Assembly: GCA_019750915.1 (NCBI GenBank)
Contig: JAIENY010000044.1
Location: forward strand, 1-64,000
Direction: 5' to 3'
Length of the DNA: 64,000 bases
Source of the DNA: Xanthobacteraceae bacterium
Lineage (GTDB): Bacteria; Pseudomonadota; Alphaproteobacteria; Rhizobiales; Xanthobacteraceae
Positions within the stretch are counted from its first letter, which is position 1; the number at the start of each line of letters is the position of its first letter. The notes beneath the pieces were generated by a model, which was not told the origin of the DNA, searched no databases, and saw nothing but the letters and a program-made list of their open reading frames with translations. Positions 26,433-33,948 of the stretch are shown one piece after another. Both the position numbers and the translations under genes were made by a program.

Positions 26433-27203
26433 TCACTTCGGCATCCAGCCGAGCCCGGCGACGGTGTCGCCTTTAGGCTTGTATTCCGCTCCAATCCAGC
26501 CCTTGTAACCGATCTTGTCGAGGAAGTCGTACAGGAAGGGGTAATTGATTTCGCCGGTACCAGGCTCGTTACGGCCCGGATTGTCGGCGAGCTGAATGTG
26601 GGCGATTTTCGCCAAATTGGCCTCGATTGTCCGGGCCAGGTCACCTTCCATGATCTGCATGTGATAGATGTCATACTGATCGTAGAGATTGTCGGAGCCG
26701 ACTTCCTCGATCAGGGCAATCGCCTGCTTGGTCGAAGTCAGAAAGAAACCCGGGATGTCGCGGGTGTTGATCTGCTCGACCAACAGCTTGATGCCCTCGT
26801 CCTTGAGCGCCGCAGCCGCAAACTTCAGGTTTGACACAAGAGTATCGTGATGCTTCTGGCGATCAGCGCCCTGGGGCAAAACGCCGACAAGGCAATTCAC
26901 CTGTGAGCACTTCAATGTCTTGGCGTAGGTGATTGCGGTCTTCACACCTTCCTTGAACTCGTCAACGCGATCCGGAAAAATCGCGATGCCGCGCTCGCCC
27001 TTCTCCCAGTTGCCCGCGGGCAGATTGTGAAGGACTTGCGTCAGACCATGCGTCGAGAGCTGCTTGGCAAGCTCCTCGGCGGGAAATGGATAGGGGAAGA
27101 GGTACTCAACTCCCTTGAATCCGGCCTTGGCGGCGGCTGCGAAGCGCTCCATGAAGGGCACTTCGTTGAACAACATCGTAAGATTGGCTGCAAAGCGCGG
27201 CAA
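26433..27203 (-). CDS. hyi: Hydroxypyruvate isomerase
   Basis: A 256-residue TIM-barrel enzyme that interconverts hydroxypyruvate and tartronate semialdehyde. Near the end, NPGRNEPGTGEINYPFLYDFL is the family signature, and LLVEQINTRDIPGFFL in the middle carries a catalytic Glu. The start is placed at TTG 27203, because AAGGAGG lies five bases before it and the product (LPRFAANLTMLFNE) then lines up with E. coli Hyi, which begins MLRFSANLSMLFGE. A TTG seven codons earlier opens a longer frame without a ribosome site. It lies between gcl and glxR. Confidence 0.93.
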   Translation of the reverse strand: MPRFAANLTMLFNEVPFMERFAAAAKAGFKGVEYLFPYPFPAEELAKQLSTHGLTQVLHNLPAGNWEKGERGIAIFPDRVDEFKEGVKTAITYAKTLKCSQVNCLVGVLPQGADRQKHHDTLVSNLKFAAAALKDEGIKLLVEQINTRDIPGFFLTSTKQAIALIEEVGSDNLYDQYDIYHMQIMEGDLARTIEANLAKIAHIQLADNPGRNEPGTGEINYPFLYDFLDKIGYKGWIGAEYKPKGDTVAGLGWMPK

Positions 27204-27257
27204 GGCGCCCTCCTTGATTTTCAACGAAAGGGTCGGGTTAGGTATCGCCGCTACAGC

Positions 27258-29051
27258 CTAGACGGGCTGTAGCTTGCGGGGATTTCCCTTACCGGCCGCC
27301 ACTTCGTCAAGCGGAAGGTCAAGAACCTCCTCGAACTCGACGATATTGTCGATTTCGGTACCCATGGCGATGTTGGTCACGCGCTCGAGAATGAACTCGA
27401 CCACCACCGGCACGCTGAATTCTTTCATCAATTCGCGCGCCTTGGCGAAGGCAGCCTGCGAATCCTTCGGATCACGCACGCGAATGGCCTTACAGCCGAG
27501 GCCCTCGGCCACCTTGACGTGATCGACGCCATATTCGCCAAGATCCTTCGCGTTCACGTTCTCGAACGACAACTGCACATGATAATCCATGTCGAAGCCG
27601 CGCTGCGCCTGACGGATCAGACCGAGATATGAGTTGTTCACGACCACGTGGATGTAAGGCAGCTTGAACTGAGCACCGACCGCAAGCTCCTCGATCAGGA
27701 ACTGGAAATCGTAGTCGCCGGAGAGTGCGACGATCTCGCGCTTCGGATCGGCAGCGCGAACGCCAAGCGCAGCGGGAAGCGTCCAGCCCAGCGGTCCGGC
27801 CTGACCGGCATTGATCCAGTTGCGCGGCGCGTAGACACCAAGGAACTGGCCGCCAGCAATCTGTGACAGACCGATGACGCTGACGTAGCAGGTGTCGCGG
27901 CCGAATGCCTTGCTCATCTCCTCGTAGACGCGCTGCGGCTTGATTGGAATGTTGTCGAAATGACTCTTGCGCAGCATCGTGCGCTTGCGGTCCTGACAGG
28001 CCGCGGGCCATGCCTGACGCTCTTTGAGCTTGCCGTCCTTGCGCCATTCCTGCGCAACACTCAGGAACATCTGCAACGCGGCCTTGGCATCAGACACGAT
28101 ACCGAGATCGGGATTGAACACACGGCCGATCTGGGTCGGCTCGATGTCGACGTGAACGAACTTGCGGCCCTTGGTGTAGGTCTCGATCGAACCGGTGTGA
28201 CGGTTGGCCCAGCGGTTGCCGATGCCGAGCACGAAGTCGGACTCCAGCATCGTGGCATTGCCGTACCGGTGGCTGGTTTGCAGACCGACCATGCCCGCCA
28301 TCAACACGTGATCGTCAGGGATCGCGCCCCAACCCATCAGCGTCGGGATCACCGGGATATTCACGGTTTCAGCGAACTGAACCAATAGATCGGACGCATC
28401 GGCGTTGATGATGCCGCCACCGGCGACAATCAGCGGACGCTCGGCTTCGTTCAACATCGCAAGCGCTTTTTCGATCTGCTTGCGGGTTGCCGACGGCTTG
28501 TAAACCGGAAGTGCCTCGTAGGTTTCCTCGTCAAATTCGATTTCAGCGAGCTGCACGTCGATCGGCAAATCGATCAACACCGGACCGGGGCGGCCCGAAC
28601 GCATGATGTGAAAAGCCTGCTGGAACACGCGCGGCACCAATGCCGGCTCCCGCACCGTCACCGCCCACTTGGTCACCGGCTTGGCGATCGATTCGATATC
28701 GACGGCCTGGAAATCTTCCTTGTAGAGACGTGCGCGCGGAGCCTGCCCGGTGATGCAAAGGATCGGAATCGAATCCGCGATCGCCGAATAAAGGCCCGTG
28801 ATCATATCGGTGCCGGCCGGACCGGAGGTGCCGATGCACACGCCGATATTGCCCGCCTTGGCGCGGGTATAGCCCTCGGCCATGTGAGAGGCGCCCTCAA
28901 CGTGCCGCGCGAGGATGTGTTTGATCGAGCCGCGCTTTTTCAGCGCAGAATACAGCGGATTGATTGCCGCTCCCGGAACACCAAACGCCTGAACGATGCC
29001 TTCCCTCTCCAGAACGGCAACAGCGGCGTCAATTGCTCTCATACGGGCCAT
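27258..29051 (-). CDS. gcl: Glyoxylate carboligase (tartronate-semialdehyde synthase)
   Basis: A ThDP- and FAD-binding enzyme of 597 residues that joins two glyoxylates to tartronate semialdehyde and CO2. The diagnostic feature is V51 ([15 protein letters not shown]): nearly all other ThDP enzymes have the catalytic Glu there, while Gcl has Val. The ThDP motif [15 protein letters not shown]...[10 protein letters not shown] lies near 450-485. Start ATG 29051 gives [11 protein letters not shown], like E. coli MAKMRAVDAAM; GGAAGAGA precedes it. It is the first gene of the minus-strand operon gcl-hyi-glxR-panE-like and is divergent from iclR. Confidence 0.96.
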   Translation of the reverse strand: MARMRAIDAAVAVLEREGIVQAFGVPGAAINPLYSALKKRGSIKHILARHVEGASHMAEGYTRAKAGNIGVCIGTSGPAGTDMITGLYSAIADSIPILCITGQAPRARLYKEDFQAVDIESIAKPVTKWAVTVREPALVPRVFQQAFHIMRSGRPGPVLIDLPIDVQLAEIEFDEETYEALPVYKPSATRKQIEKALAMLNEAERPLIVAGGGIINADASDLLVQFAETVNIPVIPTLMGWGAIPDDHVLMAGMVGLQTSHRYGNATMLESDFVLGIGNRWANRHTGSIETYTKGRKFVHVDIEPTQIGRVFNPDLGIVSDAKAALQMFLSVAQEWRKDGKLKERQAWPAACQDRKRTMLRKSHFDNIPIKPQRVYEEMSKAFGRDTCYVSVIGLSQIAGGQFLGVYAPRNWINAGQAGPLGWTLPAALGVRAADPKREIVALSGDYDFQFLIEELAVGAQFKLPYIHVVVNNSYLGLIRQAQRGFDMDYHVQLSFENVNAKDLGEYGVDHVKVAEGLGCKAIRVRDPKDSQAAFAKARELMKEFSVPVVVEFILERVTNIAMGTEIDNIVEFEEVLDLPLDEVAAGKGNPRKLQPV

Positions 29052-29114
29052 GGAGTCTCTCTTCCTTGAATGTTGTTTCACACAAAGAAAGGCAAAACGT
29101 TTCGAGGGTCAAGT

Positions 29115-29146
29115 TATTCCAGAATATTTTTCCAATAATATTGGAA
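29115..29146. promoter_or_regulatory. Candidate IclR operator between gcl and iclR
   Basis: TTCCAATA-A-TATTGGAA (29130-29146) is a perfect 17-bp palindrome, and TATTC-CA-GAATA lies just before it (29115-29126). Both are set in a strikingly AT-rich divergent region (29082-29268). IclR-family regulators such as IclR and AllR bind palindromes with TTCCA/TGGAA arms, so this is the likely site for the adjacent regulator, controlling gcl and itself. Confidence 0.65.
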
Positions 29147-29268
29147 TTCTTATTTATATAACGAAATCATATATTTATATTTATTCCAAGTTCTAAATTT
29201 GAACCATATAAAAAAATATTCCGCCAAAATGCGCCGATTTTGATAAGATCGTTTTGGAGGAATGCGAA

Positions 29269-30087
29269 GTGGAACACAGCCGAAAGCGCGGACGACCGAA
29301 GTCGTTCAACCCCACCAAAGCAGGATCGATTCAGGCTCTGGATCGTGGCCTGGCACTCTTGCGTGTCATCGCGGAGGCGGACGGCCTAACGCTTACCGAT
29401 CTCGCCCAGCGCACCGGCCTGGCCCCCTCCACCGTACACCGGCTTCTCTTCACACTCGAAGCGCATAACTTCGTCGTCCATGACGACGAGCGCGGGCACT
29501 GGCTGATTGGCGTCGATGCGTTCAAGACCGGGAATGCGTTTTTGCGCAACCGCCGCCTCGCAGGTATCGGTCGCGAAACGATGCACCATTTGATGGAGCA
29601 AACCGGAGAAACGGTGAACCTCGGTATCGAGGATGGCGGCGAGGTCGTCTTCATCTCGCAGGTCGAAAGCCACAACACACTGCGCGCATTCTTTCGGGCA
29701 GGATCACGTGGCCTGATGCACGCCTCCGGAGTGGGCAAGGCGCTTCTGTCAGTTTTCTCGGAAGCCCGCGTGCAGCAAATTCTGTATTCCAAGGGTCTGC
29801 AGCGGTTCACCGAAAAGACGGTGGTCGACCCCAACGTATTGTTCGCGGAATTGAATGAAAGCCGGCAACGCGGATGGGCGGTTGACGACGAGGAGCGCAC
29901 ACTCGGCATGCGTTGTGTCGCCGCACCGATCTACAACGAACAGGGCGAAGCCATCGCCGCTGTCTCGATGTCAGGGCCTGCGGTGCGGATTACCTCACAG
30001 CGCCTCGGTGAATTCGGCCCGATCGTGATGCGTGCCGCCGATCAGATCACATCGTCCATCGGCGGCATGGTCCCCCGCCGCGCCTAA
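29269..30087 (+). CDS. IclR-family transcriptional regulator (AllR/GclR-like)
   Basis: A 272-residue regulator. A basic N-terminal arm (KRGRPKSF) is followed by the IclR winged helix (about 22-85; LTDLAQRTGLAPSTVHRLL) and the C-terminal GAF-like effector domain (about 100-265; GSRGLMHASGVGKALLS and GMRCVAAPIYNEQGEAIAAVS). In E. coli, AllR of this family represses gcl-hyi-glxR and responds to glyoxylate; the divergent position here suggests the same job. GTG 29269 is taken as start because GGAGG lies eight bases before it; a TTG at 29254 overlaps that site. The last four bases overlap the convergent sucD-like gene. Confidence 0.88.
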   Translation: MEHSRKRGRPKSFNPTKAGSIQALDRGLALLRVIAEADGLTLTDLAQRTGLAPSTVHRLLFTLEAHNFVVHDDERGHWLIGVDAFKTGNAFLRNRRLAGIGRETMHHLMEQTGETVNLGIEDGGEVVFISQVESHNTLRAFFRAGSRGLMHASGVGKALLSVFSEARVQQILYSKGLQRFTEKTVVDPNVLFAELNESRQRGWAVDDEERTLGMRCVAAPIYNEQGEAIAAVSMSGPAVRITSQRLGEFGPIVMRAADQITSSIGGMVPRRA

Positions 30088-30974
30088 GCCACACCACGGA
30101 TCGGCTTGAGAGCCTCGCGGATGGTCGCACCGACCAGATGTGAGCTCGGCGCGACCTGCACTCCGGCTTTCTCCAGCGCCGCGATCTTGCTGGCGGCATC
30201 ACCACGGCCGAAGGTCGTCACCGTTCCGGCATGCCCCATCCGCCGCTCCAAGGGAGCGAACTGGCCGGCAATGAGCGCAACGATCGGCTTGCCGGTCTTC
30301 TTGCCCTGAAGAAATTCGGCGACTTCCTGCTCCTCGTTACCGCCGATTTCGCCGATCAGCACAATTCCGTGCGTCTCCGGATCGGCCAGAAACAGTTCGA
30401 CGCACTCGACCATTCGGATGCCGTGGATCGCATCGCCACCAACACCGATCGTGGTCGACTGCCCGAGCCCCTCGTTCGAGACCTGCGCGACAACTTCGCT
30501 CGTCAAGGACGCCGAGCGTGACACAATGCCGACATGTCCCGGGCACGCGCTTCCGGTTGCCATGACCCCAATCATGCAAATGTTGGGGGCGAGGATACCT
30601 TGCGAATTCGGTCCCACCAATGTCGTCTTCGAGCCTTTCAGCGCCTGGTGGACACGCACCATGTCAAGAGACGGCACGCGCTCGGTCACCGCGACGATCA
30701 AGGGGATTTCCGCTTCGATCGCCTCAACCATCGCATTCGCCGCATTTGCGGGCGGCACGAAAATCATACTTGCGTTGGCGCCTGTTTCGGTCCTGGCCTG
30801 CGCAACCGTGTCGAAGACCGGAACATTGAGATGCGAACGGCCGCCCTTCCCCGGCGTCACGCCCGCCACCACCGCTGTGTCGTATTCCATCATGCGGGCG
30901 GTATGATGCGTCCCGGCCCAACCGGTCATGCCCTGACACAGGACCCGCGTATTCTTGTCGACGAGAATGGCCAT
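30084..30974 (-). CDS. SucD-like CoA ligase alpha subunit, divergent paralog
   Basis: A 296-residue paralog of succinyl-CoA synthetase alpha. The phosphohistidine loop is kept (RRMGHAGTVTTFGRGDA). Several stretches differ from the ordinary SucD at 20205: GPNCPGVV is GPNSQGIL (the Cys is lost), [11 protein letters not shown] is SRSASLTSEVV, and [12 protein letters not shown] is GGDAIHGIRMVE. A CoA ligase for another small acid is therefore possible; malate (as in MtkB), oxalate, glycerate or tartronate are candidates from the neighbourhood. ATG 30974 is two bases after the stop of the beta-like gene, so the two are one unit. The 3' end overlaps iclR by four bases. Confidence 0.8.
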   Translation of the reverse strand: MAILVDKNTRVLCQGMTGWAGTHHTARMMEYDTAVVAGVTPGKGGRSHLNVPVFDTVAQARTETGANASMIFVPPANAANAMVEAIEAEIPLIVAVTERVPSLDMVRVHQALKGSKTTLVGPNSQGILAPNICMIGVMATGSACPGHVGIVSRSASLTSEVVAQVSNEGLGQSTTIGVGGDAIHGIRMVECVELFLADPETHGIVLIGEIGGNEEQEVAEFLQGKKTGKPIVALIAGQFAPLERRMGHAGTVTTFGRGDAASKIAALEKAGVQVAPSSHLVGATIREALKPIRGVA

Positions 30975-30976
30975 GG

Positions 30977-32149
30977 TCAGGCTCCTTTTTGCGCAACTGC
31001 GACAACGCTTGTCGCGGCGGACCACATATCGGGACTGAAAGTGACCGGCGCGCCGAAGTTGACAAATCGGGCCTTTGCAAAGTCGGCATTGTTTCCGGCA
31101 AGGCGGGCAACCACCGGCACCGAACGGCCGGTGCGGCGCATGGCGATACCAAGCCCCTCCGCAATGGTATCGCACGGCTGCATTCCGCCGCCGTGGACAT
31201 TCAGGAAGATCGCCTTCACCGCTGGATTATCGAGCAACAAACCAAAACCATAAGCGACGTCGAGGCTCGTCGCGGTGGTGCGAATGTCCATGAAATTGGC
31301 TGGCTTGCCTTTGGCCTGATGCAACAGATCGACCGACGCCAGACCGAGGCCCGCGCCATTGGCGACCACGCCAATATTACCATCCATGCTGACGAAATTG
31401 AGCTGATGGCGCTGCGCTTGATGCTCGCGCTCGTCGATATCGTCCTCGTCACGCAGCGCGGCCAGATCGGGATGGCGGAACAGAGCGTTGTCGTCGAGCA
31501 CCATCTTCACATCGAGCGCCTGAAAACTTCCGTCGCGCAAAACCGCCAGCGGATTGATCTCTATCAGGCTGGTATCAAGCTCGATGAACGCGCGCCGCAA
31601 GCCGTCGACGATCTTCTGGAAGGCGGGCCGAGACGCCGTATCGACGCGAATTTTACCGGCGAAGGCTGCGACATCGTCCGCACGCGCAATGCGGCCGTCA
31701 CCCAGATTAAGACGTTCGAGGTGGAGTTCGCCCCGCGCGGCGCGCTGCTCGACGTCCTCGCCGCCCCGCGCGCTTCCGACCAGCATGATCTCACCCGACG
31801 AACCGTCGATCAGAAGAGCAAGGTACAACTCATGGACCGGGTCCACAGCCGGTTCGAGATAGACCCTGCGGACGACCCTGCCAGCAGAGCCCGTCTGCGC
31901 CGTGACAAGTTTCTTGCCCAAAAGGGATTCTGCGATCGATTTCGCCTCGGCGGCCGAGCGCGCAATCCGGACGCCGCCCGCCTGTCCTCGCCCGCCAGCA
32001 TGGACCTGGGCCTTCACCACAACGTCCGGCGTCCCCAGTTCCTTGTAAAGCGAGGCTGCCTGATCGGGCGTGATCGCAACCTTACCTCCAGGAGACGGCA
32101 GACCGTAACCAGCCAGAAGTTCCTTGGCCTGAAATTCATGCAGGTTCAC
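30977..32149 (-). CDS. SucC-like CoA ligase beta subunit, divergent paralog
   Basis: A 390-residue ATP-grasp protein like SucC/MtkA. The N-terminal ATP-grasp part is intact (NLHEFQAKELLAGYGLPSP; QVHAGGRGQAGGV at 48-60; EINPLAV near 198). In the ligase domain the almost invariant DVGGGA is DIRTTA (288-293), and NIFGGI is NVHGGG (317-322). Both sites lie where SucC contacts the phosphate loop and the acid substrate, so another substrate or a weak activity is likely. GTG 32149 is chosen as start, with GGAG upstream; an ATG 11 codons earlier lacks a ribosome site. It is the first gene of the pair. Confidence 0.8.
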   Translation of the reverse strand: MNLHEFQAKELLAGYGLPSPGGKVAITPDQAASLYKELGTPDVVVKAQVHAGGRGQAGGVRIARSAAEAKSIAESLLGKKLVTAQTGSAGRVVRRVYLEPAVDPVHELYLALLIDGSSGEIMLVGSARGGEDVEQRAARGELHLERLNLGDGRIARADDVAAFAGKIRVDTASRPAFQKIVDGLRRAFIELDTSLIEINPLAVLRDGSFQALDVKMVLDDNALFRHPDLAALRDEDDIDEREHQAQRHQLNFVSMDGNIGVVANGAGLGLASVDLLHQAKGKPANFMDIRTTATSLDVAYGFGLLLDNPAVKAIFLNVHGGGMQPCDTIAEGLGIAMRRTGRSVPVVARLAGNNADFAKARFVNFGAPVTFSPDMWSAATSVVAVAQKGA

Positions 32150-32377
32150 GCGCGTCTCCTGTCCGGTAATTATTTGTTTCATCGCGGGATATCAAAAATG
32201 CGACCAATTCGCAACGCGCGAACGCTTGATGCTCTCGCATAAGCCCTTTGACGCGCTGCCCTCGGCACCGAACCGCGCGTTGCATTCAAGATGCAAATGA
32301 CACGCATTTTACTCAGCAGAGATCGATTGACGCGCGCGTCCGGATCGTTACACGGAACCCATCACCGGATCGGATCA

Positions 32378-33739
32378 ATGAGTAGCAAACAGAGCGTCGC
32401 AGCCATCTCGGTTGTCGCCAGCGCAAGCATGGCGGCAATGAAATTCATCGTGGGCATCTCGATCGGAAGTCTCGCGATGATCTCGGAGGCTCTGCACTCC
32501 TCAGTTGACTTGATCGCGACGCTGATCACCTGGGCCGTGGTCCGGGTTTCTGACAGACCGGCGGACGCCGAGCATCACTATGGACACGGAAAGATCGAGA
32601 GCCTGTCGGCACTCGGCGTTATCGCGATGCTCTATGTCCTGGCAGGCGGCATTGTTGTCGAAGCTGTCAGCCGTCTTCGCGAGGCCGCCCCTCCTCCGGA
32701 ACTTTCGATCATTCCCTTTGCCGTCCTGCTGCTCGACATCGGGATCAATTTCTGGCGTGCGGCCGCGCTCCACAAGGCGGCAAAAGAAACACACAGCCAG
32801 GCGCTCGCTGCGGATGCGCTGCACTTCGCAAGCGACGTGATGGGATCGTTCGCCGTTCTGGGCGGCTATGGACTTCTGGCGCTTGGCTATTCCTGGGGCG
32901 ATACGGCGGGCGCCATCGCGGTTGCGGTGCTGATCTCCATCCTCGGCATACGGCTCGGCAAGTCGACGATCGAAACCCTGCTGGATCGCGCGCCAGAGGG
33001 AATACCCGAAAAAGCGGAAGCGATTATCCGCTCGATTCCGGGGATCATCAACGTCGAACGCCTCCGGGTGCGAATGGTCGGCCCGACCCATTTCATCGAC
33101 GCGGCGGTTCTTGTGCCCCGGACCTATCCAATTGACAGAATCGAAGAGATCAAGTCACGCGCTGCTCAGGCCCTGAATCTCGCACTCAATGACGCGGACC
33201 TGACCTTCACCGCGATCCCTGTAGCACGTGACAACGAAAGCGTCCGCGATCGGGTGATGGTGATTGCCCGCAACCGCGGCCTTGCGATCCATCACATCAC
33301 AATTCACAACCTCGGTGACAGGTTGACGGTCAGCATCGACCTCGAACTTGATGGACAGATGTCCCTTCGCGAAGCGCACGACGTCACGATGCAGCTTGAA
33401 CAGGCTATCCGCGACGACTTCGGCGCGGATGTCGAGGTCGACACCCATATCGAGCCGCTTGAGCCGGAATTGCCGTTTGGCACAGACGCCGCGCCCGAAC
33501 GTATTACGAAAATCAGAGACGAATTGTCCCGGATTGCCGCGAACAGCCCAATCCACGACATCCATGATGTGCGGGTGCGAGACACCGAGGATGGCGAGGT
33601 CGTCAATTTTCACTGCCATGCGGCGCCGGACATGACGGTGGTCGAAGTTCACGACCGCGTCGATGAAATCGAGCGTATGCTTCGCACCACGCATCCCAGT
33701 GTGAAGCGCGTCGTCAGCCACGCAGAGCCCGATCGCTAG
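32378..33739 (+). CDS. Cation diffusion facilitator (metal efflux) with three C-terminal domains
   Basis: A 453-residue CDF transporter. The membrane part (about 10-205) has six helices and the zinc-site motifs SEALHSSVDL (helix 2) and DALHFASDVMGS (helix 5), plus YGHGKIESLSAL. It probably exports Zn2+/Fe2+/Mn2+ by proton exchange. Usual members end after one cytoplasmic dimerisation domain (about 290-300 residues). This protein has three such ferredoxin-like units in tandem: about 220-290, 295-370 and 385-450, each with an EI..R or REAH..-type helix and ending in a D/H-rich strand (VDTHIEPLEP, VVSHAEPDR). ATG 32378 gives the conserved N terminus; the frame is open further up without a ribosome site. 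Confidence 0.87.
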   Translation: MSSKQSVAAISVVASASMAAMKFIVGISIGSLAMISEALHSSVDLIATLITWAVVRVSDRPADAEHHYGHGKIESLSALGVIAMLYVLAGGIVVEAVSRLREAAPPPELSIIPFAVLLLDIGINFWRAAALHKAAKETHSQALAADALHFASDVMGSFAVLGGYGLLALGYSWGDTAGAIAVAVLISILGIRLGKSTIETLLDRAPEGIPEKAEAIIRSIPGIINVERLRVRMVGPTHFIDAAVLVPRTYPIDRIEEIKSRAAQALNLALNDADLTFTAIPVARDNESVRDRVMVIARNRGLAIHHITIHNLGDRLTVSIDLELDGQMSLREAHDVTMQLEQAIRDDFGADVEVDTHIEPLEPELPFGTDAAPERITKIRDELSRIAANSPIHDIHDVRVRDTEDGEVVNFHCHAAPDMTVVEVHDRVDEIERMLRTTHPSVKRVVSHAEPDR

Positions 33740-33948
33740 ATTTGGTAGGCCGATGAATGCGCACCACGAGTTCGTTCCCGGTTCGGACTCTTGGCGTGAT
33801 AAAAAACAGCGCTGGATAACATTTATTTCGATTTAAGGATTCGTTGACTCTCGACAGGGTCGAAAAACTGGATTCAAATCAAAACATGATTCGAGAGCAC
33901 GTTGCGCGTCAACTCTCGAGCGGGGATCAGGGCTTCAAGGGGTGATCG

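Noticed and set aside
30989-32242. A 417-codon open frame opposite the SucC-like gene
   Set aside because: Shadow frame; the minus-strand protein has clear ATP-grasp motifs.
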